The position numbers and the translations under genes are program-made. From Candidatus Methylomirabilis lanthanidiphila (GTDB lineage: Bacteria > Methylomirabilota > Methylomirabilia > Methylomirabilales > Methylomirabilaceae): 40,909 nucleotides of DNA. Of this stretch, positions 17,458-26,264 are shown one piece after another. The notes under the pieces were generated by a model. It saw only the letters and a list, made by a program, of their open reading frames with translations, had not been told where the DNA came from and made no database searches. The stretch covers positions 1 through 40,909 of the forward strand of contig CABIKM010000035.1 in assembly GCA_902196205.1 (NCBI GenBank), in the 5' to 3' direction. Position 1 is the stretch's first letter; the number at the start of each line of letters is the position of its first letter.

Positions 17458-17661
17458 TTAGCCTGTCACCTCCTCGTACCAGGCCATCTGGATCGCTTCC
17501 AGCTTGGCCTCCGAGACGCCGTTGGGGTCGTCGTCGAAATCGGCGAGATCGGTGACCCACTTCTCCAGCGTGGTGAACGGGACCTCGATGGGGTTCTGCT
17601 CAGGATGCGACTGAATCAGGGCCTGCGCAATCTCGTACGTGTCGTCCCAGTACAGGCTCAT
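17458..17661 (-). CDS. iscX: IscX, Fe-S cluster assembly adaptor
   Basis: A 67-residue acidic protein matching IscX throughout: LYWDDTYEIAQAL at the start, FTTLEKWVTDLADFDDDP in the middle and EAIQMAWYEE at the end. IscX binds the cysteine desulfurase IscS and tunes Fe-S assembly, possibly as an iron-dependent regulator. In most bacteria it ends an isc operon; here it lies between a superoxide dismutase gene (27 bases) and recD2 (25 bases), with no isc genes in view. NfuA is divergent across the SOD promoter. Confidence 0.93.
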   Translation of the reverse strand: MSLYWDDTYEIAQALIQSHPEQNPIEVPFTTLEKWVTDLADFDDDPNGVSEAKLEAIQMAWYEEVTG

Positions 17662-17688
17662 CTTCCTCAGCGTACCTCTTCTATACGG

Positions 17689-18291
17689 TTATACGGTCGC
17701 CTTCGGCGCGTTGGCGCATCGCTGCGCTACGGCCGACCAATCGATGCCCTTGAAAAATGCCTCAATGTAATCGGCCCGCTTCAGCCCGTAGTCGATCATG
17801 AAGGCGTGTTCGAACACGTCCATAATCAGCAGCGGGACGCCCCCGGCCAGGTGCCCTGTATCGTGTTCACCGATCCAGGCGTTGCACATTCGATTGGCGA
17901 CCGGGTCCAGGTACAAGACGACCCAGCCGATCCCCCTCATGGCGCCTGTCCCCTTGAAGTCCTTCTGCCAGTTGTCGTAAGACCCGAAGTCGGCGGCGAG
18001 CTTCCCGTATAGCTCCGAACCTGAATCCAGGCTGTTCCCACCCTTCACCATATTCCCGAAATAGTACTCGTGCAAGCGCATTCCATTGAATTCCCAGCCA
18101 AACCGCCGCTTCAGTTCCGCATATTCCGGCGTGGCGGCCTTTCCGTCCTTGAGCATCTGGTTCAACGCATCGGCCAGCTTGTTGGTGTTCGCGACATACC
18201 CCTGGTAGAGCGTAAAATGGTTTTTCATGAGCGGATCGCTCAATCCCTCGATTCCCAGCAACTGCTCGTAGTTACGTGCCTCGTACGCCAT
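17689..18291 (-). CDS. sodB: Superoxide dismutase (Fe/Mn family)
   Basis: A 200-residue SOD with the metal ligands H25 (NHFTLYQGYV), H74 (MRLHEYYF), D158 and H162 (MDVFEHAF). It dismutates superoxide to peroxide and oxygen in the cytoplasm; no signal peptide is seen. Whether Fe or Mn is used cannot be read safely. A GGAGGAGTAACCC site precedes the ATG at 18289-18291. It heads a likely operon with iscX, recD2, dksA/traR and a small ORF. The 'GEHDTGHLAGGVPLL' stretch is typical of a subgroup distinct from E. coli SodB. Confidence 0.93.
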   Translation of the reverse strand: MAYEARNYEQLLGIEGLSDPLMKNHFTLYQGYVANTNKLADALNQMLKDGKAATPEYAELKRRFGWEFNGMRLHEYYFGNMVKGGNSLDSGSELYGKLAADFGSYDNWQKDFKGTGAMRGIGWVVLYLDPVANRMCNAWIGEHDTGHLAGGVPLLIMDVFEHAFMIDYGLKRADYIEAFFKGIDWSAVAQRCANAPKATV

Positions 18292-18496
18292 GGGTTACTC
18301 CTCCTTTGACAAACTGATACGACAGGTGAAATTATGAAACGTCTTTCTGGAAACGTGTTGACAGTCAAGGTACCTGAGCCGGCCCGGATCAGGCCACACA
18401 TGACTAAGACCGATATACTATCGCAAAAGAGGAAAAAACGAAAGGGCGCGAGACCCTCGGTTGCGCCACCCGGATTGCACGAATGGGCGCTTCAGG

Positions 18497-18526
18497 TTGA
18501 CAGGGTGAGACCTTTGTGTCTACCAT
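18497..18526 (+). promoter_or_regulatory. Candidate nfuA promoter within a dyad-rich divergent region
   Basis: TTGACA (18497-18502) and TACCAT (18521-18526) are 18 bases apart, a plausible sigma-70 promoter. GTTGAC and GTCAAC (18496-18501 and 18530-18535) form an inverted repeat around it, and GGTGAGAC/GTCTACC forms a second imperfect dyad inside. A further GGGCG/CGCCC hairpin lies at about 18575-18587. The 311-base gap between sodB and nfuA (18292-18602) otherwise shows no gene. The dyads could bind a redox or Fe-S regulator such as an Rrf2 protein; this is a guess. Confidence 0.35.
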
Positions 18527-18602
18527 AAGGTCAACACCCAACTGTGATACCGGCTCTGAGAACGAACCCGCATGGGCGTCACGCCCTAGAGGAAGGGAAC
18601 GC

Positions 18603-19196
18603 ATGATTACGATCACTGACTCGGCAAAAAAGAAGATCCTTGAGCTTATGCAGGCCGAGAGCCAGCCGGATATAGGGGTGCGTGTATTGGTGACAGGGGG
18701 GAGCCCTGGAAGCTTTCGCTATGGGCTTGGGTTCATGGCCGGGAAGGATAAAGCAGCCGATGACACCGTGATCGATGCTGGTGGCTTTAAGGTCTACGTC
18801 GATGCTGAAAGCGCGCCCAAACTGCAGGGCGCGACCGTAGACTTCATCGAGGGGATCAACCAAAGCGGCTTTAAAATCGACAACCCGAACTCCGGATGGA
18901 AAGACCCTGTCGCGGCAGCCGTCCAGCGGGTCATCGATACCCGGATCAATCCGGGTGTGGCCTCGCATGGCGGATCCGTCACGCTGCTTGACGTGAAAGA
19001 CGGCATCGCCTACATCACGTTCGGGGGCGGGTGCCACGGCTGTGGGATGGCCGACATGACACTGAAGCAGGGGGTTGCTGCGGCGATCCAGGAGGCGGTT
19101 CCCGAGATCCGCCAGGTCCTCGACACAACCGACCACGCGAGCGGTACCAACCCCTACTACCAGGCGTCTGAGAGCGGAGGCGCGTCTCTGGCCTAA
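18603..19196 (+). CDS. nfuA: NfuA-type Fe-S carrier
   Basis: A 197-residue protein starting MITITDSAKKKI, with a GAGGAAGGGAACGC leader before the ATG; an in-frame upstream extension to 18516 is not family-like. The N-terminal half is an A-type (IscA-like) domain that lacks the three cluster cysteines, as in E. coli NfuA. The C-terminal half is a Nfu domain with GGGCHGCGMADMTLK, C144 and C147 binding a 4Fe-4S cluster at the dimer interface. The tail TTDHASGTNPYY also matches NfuA. It delivers clusters to targets under oxidative stress, in line with its divergent neighbour SOD-iscX. Confidence 0.93.
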   Translation: MITITDSAKKKILELMQAESQPDIGVRVLVTGGSPGSFRYGLGFMAGKDKAADDTVIDAGGFKVYVDAESAPKLQGATVDFIEGINQSGFKIDNPNSGWKDPVAAAVQRVIDTRINPGVASHGGSVTLLDVKDGIAYITFGGGCHGCGMADMTLKQGVAAAIQEAVPEIRQVLDTTDHASGTNPYYQASESGGASLA

Positions 19197-19219
19197 TCTG
19201 TACGCTGCGCCGTTGCGAG

Positions 19220-19936
19220 CTACTTTGCCTCCTGCTGGCTGGGCGTCTTCTCAGCCAGTACGGTCTTGATGTCGTTTACCATCACCTGCGGAACCAGCGA
19301 GCCCGCGCTGTAGATGTTGCGAACCTGCCCTTCGCCGTCCACCAGGAAGACCTTCAGGACATGGCGGTACCGGCCGGTAAAGCGACCGGCCTCGTCGTAG
19401 ATCTTCGCCCGATCCTGCCCATAGCTCTCCAGCGCCATTTTGAGAACTTGCTGGGAGGGGGCCGTCAGCAGGTGCCAGAATGACGGTTCCGCCCCGAAGG
19501 CCCGTCCGTATTTGACAAGCTGCTTCGGCGTATCACGTTCAGCATCCAGGCTGATAGAAACGAGTACGGCCTGGTCCAGCAGACCCTCGCGCCGCAGTTG
19601 CGCTTGAAGCTCCCGGAGCGCCATACCGGCCAGGGGACAACCGAGCCGGTCGGCGCAGGCTGTGTAGATGAAGCTGACGACTGCTACCTTACCGCGCATG
19701 AGGGACGCGGTGTTCACGCGGCGGCCAGAGGCATCGATCAGAACGACTGGCGCCACGCGCGAGATGACCGGCAGGTCGTAGGTCCCGACGGCCGGCGGGG
19801 TGAAGTTGGGCGAGAACACGCCCTGTATGTAAGTTTCTTCCAACTCCGGGGTTTGATGAGCCTCGGCTGCCGGGAAATCCGGCGCGAGAAGGGCCACTGT
19901 AATCCACGCACCCACCAGCATCGGCCACTGCCCCAT
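19220..19936 (-). CDS. SCO1/SenC-family copper protein
   Basis: A 238-residue thioredoxin-fold protein with a signal sequence (MGQWPMLVGAWITVALLAP). The start at 19934-19936 is chosen because the frame upstream to 20062 reads through a palindromic repeat; the upstream ATG, two bases after the mtoX stop, is the alternative. The cysteines are in TACADRLGCP (C94, C100), a C-x5-C spacing in place of the usual C-x3-C, and the third ligand is H192 (RYRHVLK). Sco proteins load copper into enzymes. It follows the methanethiol oxidase gene, as in known mtoX loci, and likely supplies copper to that enzyme. Confidence 0.85.
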   Translation of the reverse strand: MGQWPMLVGAWITVALLAPDFPAAEAHQTPELEETYIQGVFSPNFTPPAVGTYDLPVISRVAPVVLIDASGRRVNTASLMRGKVAVVSFIYTACADRLGCPLAGMALRELQAQLRREGLLDQAVLVSISLDAERDTPKQLVKYGRAFGAEPSFWHLLTAPSQQVLKMALESYGQDRAKIYDEAGRFTGRYRHVLKVFLVDGEGQVRNIYSAGSLVPQVMVNDIKTVLAEKTPSQQEAK

Positions 19937-19981
19937 GCGCCGCCTGCACGCCCATGTCCACGAAAGTTGCCGCTCCCAGCA

Positions 19982-20027
19982 AAATCCCCCCACCCCCCCT
20001 TTATAAAAGGGGGGAAAGGGGGGATTT
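19982..20027. repeat. CCCC/GGGG palindromic repeat
   Basis: A near-perfect palindrome: AAATCCCCCC, CCCCCCC, TTTATAAAA centre, GGGGGG, GGGGGGATTT. It can form a very stable hairpin. It lies between mtoX and sco1, within the 5' extension of the sco1 frame. Similar sequences are a known dispersed repeat type in several bacterial genomes. It could terminate or attenuate transcription between the two genes or stabilise the mtoX message. Confidence 0.75.
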
Positions 20028-20064
20028 GAAGACGGGGGCTGGAGACTTTCCAACCAACGCATGG

Positions 20065-21324
20065 CTATTCAGACTTGGCGCGGAGCGCCTTGCTCCCGAA
20101 GTTCATCAGGTGCGCCCGACCCACGGAGTTGAAGTCGGTCGTGAACTTGTGCACGAGCTTCCCGTTCTCCCAGGCATAGGCTTTGAGCCAGTAGTCGCCG
20201 GGCTTGTCCCACTTCGAGAGGAGCGAGTTAGTGACATAGAGGCGCGTACCATCCCACGATTCCGAGACCATATTGGCCGTCTCGCCGACCCTGATCTGTT
20301 CGATCAGCTTCGGTTCGAAGGGATTAGAGATATCGTAGACTCGTAACTTCCCGTCCATGAACGACGCCACGTACAGCTTGCTGTCGTCCGGCGCGATACT
20401 GATATCGACCGGAAGGGTATCGCCAAGATCGGCGACGGACCTGGCGGCCCAGATCCCGTCCTCCTGCTGGTGGATGAGGACAAGCTGGTGGGCAAGCGCC
20501 GCCGCTGTGAAGGCGTAGTAGTGATTCGGCTGGAGCGCCCAGCGCAGTTCCAGCGGAGCGCCTGGGACTTGCAGGACCTGCAGCGGCTTGCGGGCATGGA
20601 AGTCCCAGACCACCACCGTATCGCCGAACTCCTTCATCGCCTCTGTATCTTTGATCAACTCGCCGAGCGGCCGCATAAAGTTCTTCTTGCCGGTGAAAGA
20701 GGAGGTCAGCATCCGGTTCAGGTTGATGTTGACCCGCACATCATAGCCATACGGCGCCTCCTTCGGCATCCAGATCGTTCGGATAAAACGCCCCTCGTTG
20801 GAGTACTCCGCCAGCCCTGTCCTGCCGGAGCTGTCATTCGCGTTCGAGAGTGCTGTGATCAACATCCGTCCCGGCAGGGCATAGAAGGTGTGGGGACCGA
20901 CCAGGCCGCCTGTATCCTTCACGAAGCTCGTGATCGTCTTGACCAGCTTGGGCCTGGCCGGATCTGAGGCGACATCAAAGATGAAGATGTAGCTGTCGTC
21001 CAGCCCACCCGCCCACAGATGCCGCCGGTCGTCGGTGAACCCGGCGTGGTGGGCCTCGTGCCGCCCCGGAACCGGCGCCCGATGGATGATCTGCCCGTAG
21101 GTCTTGGACTTAGGATGTACGTCGACGGTCACGAGGCTGTCGTTGCCGTCGCCCACCCCCTTGATTCCCAGCGTCCAGACGTAGACGTAATCCTCCTGCC
21201 CGGTCACCTTCGGGAGGAACGGCGACTGGCAGGTCTCATCGGCGAAGGCCGACCCAGCCATCAAGGTGATAGCCAGCAGCCAGAGCCATCCTCTCGAGCG
21301 AGTGACGAATGTTGTGTGTTTCAT
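20065..21324 (-). CDS. mtoX: Methanethiol oxidase / SBP56 family protein, exported
   Basis: A 419-residue SBP56-family protein with a signal peptide (WLWLLAITLMAGSAFA) ending near residue 27. Family motifs are CQSPFLPKV (C32), DYVYVWTLG, GRHEAHHAGF (H89, H92, H93), LWAGGLDDSYIFIFDV and PNHYYAFTAAALAHQLVLI. Bacterial MtoX is a periplasmic copper enzyme that turns methanethiol into formaldehyde, H2S and H2O2. The downstream sco1 gene supports this role over the alternative selenium-binding protein name. A methanotroph could use it to detoxify or consume methanethiol. The 246-base gap to the kdp operon is a divergent promoter region with no further gene. Confidence 0.88.
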   Translation of the reverse strand: MKHTTFVTRSRGWLWLLAITLMAGSAFADETCQSPFLPKVTGQEDYVYVWTLGIKGVGDGNDSLVTVDVHPKSKTYGQIIHRAPVPGRHEAHHAGFTDDRRHLWAGGLDDSYIFIFDVASDPARPKLVKTITSFVKDTGGLVGPHTFYALPGRMLITALSNANDSSGRTGLAEYSNEGRFIRTIWMPKEAPYGYDVRVNINLNRMLTSSFTGKKNFMRPLGELIKDTEAMKEFGDTVVVWDFHARKPLQVLQVPGAPLELRWALQPNHYYAFTAAALAHQLVLIHQQEDGIWAARSVADLGDTLPVDISIAPDDSKLYVASFMDGKLRVYDISNPFEPKLIEQIRVGETANMVSESWDGTRLYVTNSLLSKWDKPGDYWLKAYAWENGKLVHKFTTDFNSVGRAHLMNFGSKALRAKSE

Positions 21325-21570
21325 CTGTGCCTCCTCTTTGGGGGTCGCTTCCCTGTTTTACTCCCGACCAAGCCAGCCTGCTCACGCTTCACCGTTAAGT
21401 AATGAACTTATTCTTTCACAGCCTCTGATCGGCGTCAAACCGTCGCCTTTTCAGCAGCCGCTTTTACACCTCCTTGACGCGGCGGACATCGATTTTAACG
21501 GCATCTTGACTTGACCCGGCTCTCACCACGGCGCTACGTTGATGGTAGGAGTAAATATCCGAGGAGGGAC

Positions 21571-21657
21571 ATGATGTTGGACCTCATGTATGTCGCGTTG
21601 ATCCTGGTCCTGTTCGGGCTGTCGTGGGGGCTCATCAAGCTGTGTGAGCGGCTGTAG
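21571..21657 (+). CDS. Small membrane protein at the head of the kdp operon
   Basis: A 28-codon frame, [20 protein letters not shown] and LIKLCERL, with one hydrophobic helix and a basic-polar end. GAGGAGGG at 21561-21568 suits the second ATG (21574) best, giving 27 residues. It is followed by kdpF after nine bases. Similar tiny proteins that end in 'CdRL'-like tails are often found ahead of kdpF in other bacteria but usually go unannotated. A role in Kdp assembly or stability is plausible but not shown. Confidence 0.65.
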   Translation: MMLDLMYVALILVLFGLSWGLIKLCERL

Positions 21658-21666
21658 GAGGAGCAC

Positions 21667-21759
21667 ATGACGTCACTCTATTGGTTGGGCGGGATTGTGG
21701 CTGTTTCGCTGCTGATCTACCTTGTGGTTGCGCTGCTCAAACCGGAGGTCTTCTCGTGA
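21667..21759 (+). CDS. kdpF: KdpF, small subunit of the K+-transporting ATPase
   Basis: A 30-residue single-helix protein, [16 protein letters not shown] through [12 protein letters not shown]; the ending 'LLKPEkF' is the KdpF hallmark. It stabilises the KdpFABC complex in the membrane. A TAGGAGGAGCAC site precedes the ATG. The stop overlaps the GTG start of kdpA (GTGA at 21756-21759). Confidence 0.9.
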   Translation: MTSLYWLGGIVAVSLLIYLVVALLKPEVFS

Positions 21760-23564
21760 CCGCAAACGGCTATCTGCAGTTGGGCCTGTATCTCGTTGTT
21801 CTGCTCGTCCTCGCCAAACCGCTCGGCGCCTACATGGCCCGCGTCTACGAGGGCCGGCCGTTCGGCCTGGATCGGCTCCTGGGGCCGCTGGAGCGGTGGA
21901 TCTACCGCCTTTCTGGCGTCCGTCCCGACGAGGAGATGCGGTGGCAGAGTTACGCATTGGCTATGATGTTATTTAATCTGGCGGGGCTGCTGGCGGTCTA
22001 TGGCCTGCAGCGACTGCAAAGTCTGCTGCCGCTCAATCCTCAGTCGCTCGGACCGGTCTCGCCAGACTCGGCCTTCAATACCGCTGTGAGCTTCGCCACC
22101 AACACCAACTGGCAGGGCTATGGCGGCGAGACAACGATGAGCTACCTGACCCAGATGCTGGCGCTCACTGTCCAGAACTTCGTGTCGGCAGCGACCGGCA
22201 TGGCAACTCTTGTGGCCTTCATCCGCGGCTTGGCACGCCGCTCAACGCAGACCATCGGCAACTTCTGGGTTGACCTGACGCGCAGCACGCTCTACATCCT
22301 TCTGCCGCTCTCCCTCGTCCTGGCTATGATGCTGGCATCGCAGGGGGTCGTACAGACGTTCGGGCCGTACGCCAGGGTCAGCGTCATCCAGCCGGTGAGC
22401 GTCGACGAGCCTGTCGCTGACGCGGACGGCAAGCCGGTCCTCGACGAAAAGAGTCAGCCCGAGACGCAGCAGGCTACGCTGACAGAGCAGGTGATCGCGC
22501 TCGGTCCCGCCGCCTCCCAGGTCGCCATCAAGCAGCTCGGGACCAACGGCGGCGGCTTCTTCAACGTCAACTCGGCCCATCCCTTCGAGAACCCCACGCC
22601 GCTCTCGAACTTCCTCGAACTGCTGGCCATCCTGTTGATTCCTGCCGCCCTCTGTTACACCTTCGGGGCCATGGTGAGCGACACGCGACAGGGGTGGGCG
22701 GTACTTAGCGCCATGACCATCATGTTCATCGGCCTGCTCGCCATCTGCGTCGTCGCGGAGCAAGGCGGCAATCCTATGCTTAGCAGGCTGGGGATCGATC
22801 AGGCGGCAAGCGAACTCCAGGCGGGCGGCAACATGGAGGGGAAGGAGGTCCGCTTCGGCATCGTCAACTCCGCGCTCTGGGCGACTGCCACGACCGCGGC
22901 CTCAAACGGCTCAGTGAACTCCATGCACGACTCCTTCACGCCGATCGGCGGGCTCATGCCTATGTGGCTCATACAACTCGGCGAGGTCGTGTATGGCGGC
23001 GTCGGCTCGGGGCTGTACGGTATGCTGGTGTTCGCTATTATCGCCGTGTTCGTGGCGGGCCTCATGGTGGGGCGGACGCCCGAGTATCTGGGTAAGAAGA
23101 TCGAAGCCTACGAGATGAAGATGGCCTCGCTGGTCATCCTGATCCCTCCCGCCATCGTGCTGCTCGGCACCGCGGTCGCGGTCGTTACCAGTGGCGGCAA
23201 GGCCGGCATCCTCAATCCCGGTCCCCACGGCTTCAGCGAGGTCCTGTATGCCTTCTCGTCGGCCGGAAACAACAACGGCAGCGCATTCGCGGGTCTCGGC
23301 GCCAACACCCCCTTTTACAATATCTCGCTCGGGGTTGCGATGTTCTTCGCCCGGTACTGGCTGGCCATTCCGACCCTGGCGATCGCGGGATCGCTCGTCG
23401 GCAAAAAGCTGGTCCCGCCGGGGGCCGGGACCCTCCCCACCCACACGCCCCTCTTCGTGGCGCTCCTGATCAGTGTCGTGGTCATCGTGGGGGCGCTTAC
23501 CTTCATCCCTGCGCTGGCCCTGGGCCCGATTGTTGAGCATCTCATGATGCGCTCATCAGGGTAA
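21756..23564 (+). CDS. kdpA: KdpA, potassium-channel subunit
   Basis: A 602-residue membrane protein. The GTG at 21756 ([13 protein letters not shown]) is chosen because it overlaps the kdpF stop and gives the family N-terminus; the frame upstream of it is the kdpF shadow. It has about ten membrane helices and four pore-loop repeats, seen as [43 protein letters not shown] and [13 protein letters not shown]. KdpA selects K+ and passes it into the intramembrane tunnel towards KdpB. Length is slightly above the E. coli protein because of a polar insert near residues 205-250. Confidence 0.97.
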   Translation: MTANGYLQLGLYLVVLLVLAKPLGAYMARVYEGRPFGLDRLLGPLERWIYRLSGVRPDEEMRWQSYALAMMLFNLAGLLAVYGLQRLQSLLPLNPQSLGPVSPDSAFNTAVSFATNTNWQGYGGETTMSYLTQMLALTVQNFVSAATGMATLVAFIRGLARRSTQTIGNFWVDLTRSTLYILLPLSLVLAMMLASQGVVQTFGPYARVSVIQPVSVDEPVADADGKPVLDEKSQPETQQATLTEQVIALGPAASQVAIKQLGTNGGGFFNVNSAHPFENPTPLSNFLELLAILLIPAALCYTFGAMVSDTRQGWAVLSAMTIMFIGLLAICVVAEQGGNPMLSRLGIDQAASELQAGGNMEGKEVRFGIVNSALWATATTAASNGSVNSMHDSFTPIGGLMPMWLIQLGEVVYGGVGSGLYGMLVFAIIAVFVAGLMVGRTPEYLGKKIEAYEMKMASLVILIPPAIVLLGTAVAVVTSGGKAGILNPGPHGFSEVLYAFSSAGNNNGSAFAGLGANTPFYNISLGVAMFFARYWLAIPTLAIAGSLVGKKLVPPGAGTLPTHTPLFVALLISVVVIVGALTFIPALALGPIVEHLMMRSSG

Positions 23565-23576
23565 GGAGAAGTGAAT

Positions 23577-25649
23577 ATGGTCACTCAACGTAAAGCCCGG
23601 TCGTCATTCGATCCCGCCATCGTGCGTCAGGCGGTCGTGGACACCTTCCGCAAACTCAGCCCCAAACGCCAGGTGCGTAACCCGGTCATGTTCGTCGTCT
23701 ACGTCGGGTCGATCCTGACAACGGGGCTGTTCGTCCAGGCGCTTGTAGGCTCGGGGGAGGCGCCGGCCGGGTTCATCCTGGCGGTTTCGCTCTGGCTCTG
23801 GTTCACGGTGCTCTTCGCCAACTTCGCCGAGGCGATGGCGGAGGGGCGGGGCAAGGCGCAGGCGGCATCGCTGCGAAAAGCGCGGCGCGACATCCAGGCC
23901 AAGCGCCTCGTGCGTCCTGAGCGGGGCGCAGACTACGAGGCGGTGGCGGCGACGGCGCTTCGGAAGGGTGACGTGGTCCTGGTGGAGGCGGGCGACACCA
24001 TCCCAGCCGATGGCGAGGTGATCGAAGGGGTCGCCTCGGTGAACGAGGCCGCGATCACGGGCGAGAGCGCGCCGGTCATCCGCGAGAGCGGCGGCGATCG
24101 CAGCGCGGTGACCGGCGGGACCCAGGTCCTCTCGGACTGGCTGATCGTGCGCATCGCGGCGAACCCCGGCGAGGCGTTCCTGGACCGGATGATCGCGCTG
24201 GTCGAGGGCGCCAAACGTCAGAAGACCCCCAACGAGATTGCGCTGGACATCCTGCTGGCCGCCCTGACGATTATATTTCTCCTGGCGACGGCGACGTTGC
24301 TGCCGTTCTCGCTTTTCAGTGTCCAGGCAGCCGGGCATGGGAGCCCGGTGACAGTGACGGTCCTGGTGGCGCTGCTGGTCTGCCTGATCCCGACCACCAT
24401 CGGCGGGCTGCTCTCCGCCATCGGGATCGCCGGGATGGACCGGATGATCCAGGCGAACGTCATCGCCATGTCGGGCCGGGCGGTGGAGGCTGCCGGCGAC
24501 GTGGACGTCCTGCTGCTGGACAAGACCGGCACCATCACCCTCGGCAACCGCCAAGCCACCGCGTTGCTGCCGGCGGAAGGGGTGGGCGAGCGGGCCCTGG
24601 CGGATGCCGCCCAGCTTGCCTCGCTCTCGGACGAGACACCCGAGGGCCGCTCCATCGTCGTCCTTGCCAAAGAGAGGTACGGGATCCGCGAGCGCGACCT
24701 TCAGGCGCTTGGCGCCACGTTCATCCCGTTCACCGCCCAGACGCGGATGAGCGGGGTCAACCTGAACGGTCGCGAGATCCGCAAGGGGGCCGCCGACGCC
24801 ATCGAGGCCTCTGTGCAACGGTCCGGGGGGAGGTTTCCGATGGACGTTCGCGCCAAGGTGGACCTGATCGCCAAGCAGGGCGCGACGCCCCTGGTGGTGG
24901 CCGACGGCGCCAACGTGCTTGGCGTCGTGCAGCTCAAGGACATCGTGAAGGGCGGCATCAAGGAGCGGTTCCTTGAGCTGAGGGGGATGGGGATCAAGAC
25001 GGTCATGATCACCGGCGACAACCCGCTGACGGCGGCCGCGATCGCCGCCGAGGCTGGCGTTGACGAGTTTCTCGCGGAGGCGACGCCCGAGGCGAAGCTC
25101 AAGCTGATCCGCGACCTGCAGGCGCAAGGCCGCCTGGTAGCGATGACGGGCGACGGGACCAACGACGCCCCGGCGCTCGCCCAGGCGGACGTCGCCGTAG
25201 CCATGAACACCGGGACGCAGGCGGCCAAAGAGGCCGGGAACATGGTGGATCTTGACTCGAACCCGACCAAGCTCCTCGAGGTGGTGGAGACCGGCAAGCA
25301 GATGCTGATGACGCGGGGCGCCCTGACCACCTTCAGCATCGCCAATGACGTGGCCAAGTACTTCGCCATCATCCCGGCGGCCTTCGCCACCACCTACCCG
25401 GTGCTGGGCGCCCTCAACATTATGCGGCTCGCCACGCCGGCGAGCGCGATCCTCTCGGCCGTCATCTTCAACGCGCTGATCATCATTGCGCTGATCCCGC
25501 TGGCGCTTCGAGGCGTGCGCTATCGGCCGGTCGGGGCGGCTGCGCTGTTGCGGCGCCACCTCTGGATCTATGGGGTGGGCGGGATCATTGTCCCGTTTCC
25601 AGGCATCAAGCTCATCGACCTGATCCTGGCCGCCCTCGGGCTTGTGTAG
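23577..25649 (+). CDS. kdpB: KdpB, P-type ATPase subunit
   Basis: A 690-residue P-type ATPase. The ATG at 23577 is preferred over a GTG at 23571 because AAGGAG (23563-23568) is correctly spaced from it. Motifs are TGES in the actuator domain, phosphorylated D315 in [21 protein letters not shown] in the nucleotide domain and [20 protein letters not shown] in the hinge. It hydrolyses ATP and drives K+ uptake through KdpA. The C-terminal helices end [19 protein letters not shown]. No defects are seen. Confidence 0.98.
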   Translation: MVTQRKARSSFDPAIVRQAVVDTFRKLSPKRQVRNPVMFVVYVGSILTTGLFVQALVGSGEAPAGFILAVSLWLWFTVLFANFAEAMAEGRGKAQAASLRKARRDIQAKRLVRPERGADYEAVAATALRKGDVVLVEAGDTIPADGEVIEGVASVNEAAITGESAPVIRESGGDRSAVTGGTQVLSDWLIVRIAANPGEAFLDRMIALVEGAKRQKTPNEIALDILLAALTIIFLLATATLLPFSLFSVQAAGHGSPVTVTVLVALLVCLIPTTIGGLLSAIGIAGMDRMIQANVIAMSGRAVEAAGDVDVLLLDKTGTITLGNRQATALLPAEGVGERALADAAQLASLSDETPEGRSIVVLAKERYGIRERDLQALGATFIPFTAQTRMSGVNLNGREIRKGAADAIEASVQRSGGRFPMDVRAKVDLIAKQGATPLVVADGANVLGVVQLKDIVKGGIKERFLELRGMGIKTVMITGDNPLTAAAIAAEAGVDEFLAEATPEAKLKLIRDLQAQGRLVAMTGDGTNDAPALAQADVAVAMNTGTQAAKEAGNMVDLDSNPTKLLEVVETGKQMLMTRGALTTFSIANDVAKYFAIIPAAFATTYPVLGALNIMRLATPASAILSAVIFNALIIIALIPLALRGVRYRPVGAAALLRRHLWIYGVGGIIVPFPGIKLIDLILAALGLV

Positions 25650-25672
25650 CGAGAAGCAGAGGAGGTTCTGGT

Positions 25673-26245
25673 ATGCTGAGTCATGTTCGACCGGCGCTCG
25701 TATTGCTCATGTTCTTCACGATCCTGACCGGTGTCGCCTACCCGCTCCTGGTTACCGGAATCGCCCGAGGGCTCTTTCCGAGCCAGGCAGATGGCAGCCT
25801 GATCGTCCAGGACGGTAAGGCCGTCGGCTCCGCCCTCATCGGGCAGCCCTTTGACGGCCCCAGGTACTTCTGGGGACGGCCCTCGGCTACCGCGCCGTTC
25901 CCGTACAATGCCGCCTCGTCCTCCGGCTCGAACCTCGGCCCGACGAACGAAGCGCTGCGCAAGGCCGTGAAGGAGCGCATCGAGGCGCTGCGTGCGGCCG
26001 ATCCGAACAACCCCGCCCTCATCCCGGTGGATCTGGTGACGGCATCCGGAAGCGGGCTCGACCCGCACCTCAGCCCGGCGGGTGCGCTGTATCAGGTGCG
26101 CCGCATTGCGCGGGCGCGCGGGCTCGACGAGGCCGCCGTGCGCCGGCTGGTCGAGGCGCAGATCGAACCGCGCCTGCTCGACATCCTGGGCGAACCGCGA
26201 GTCAACGTGCTACAATTAAACCTAGCGTTGGATGCCATGCGATAG
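25673..26245 (+). CDS. kdpC: KdpC, K+-transporting ATPase subunit
   Basis: A 190-residue protein with one N-terminal helix ([21 protein letters not shown]) and an extracytoplasmic domain with [21 protein letters not shown] and the family motif [16 protein letters not shown]. It completes the KdpFABC complex and is thought to raise ATP affinity or aid assembly. An AGAGGAGG site precedes the ATG; it is 23 bases after kdpB. Confidence 0.97.
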   Translation: MLSHVRPALVLLMFFTILTGVAYPLLVTGIARGLFPSQADGSLIVQDGKAVGSALIGQPFDGPRYFWGRPSATAPFPYNAASSSGSNLGPTNEALRKAVKERIEALRAADPNNPALIPVDLVTASGSGLDPHLSPAGALYQVRRIARARGLDEAAVRRLVEAQIEPRLLDILGEPRVNVLQLNLALDAMR

Positions 26246-26264
26246 TACGGATCTCCCGTGAGTC

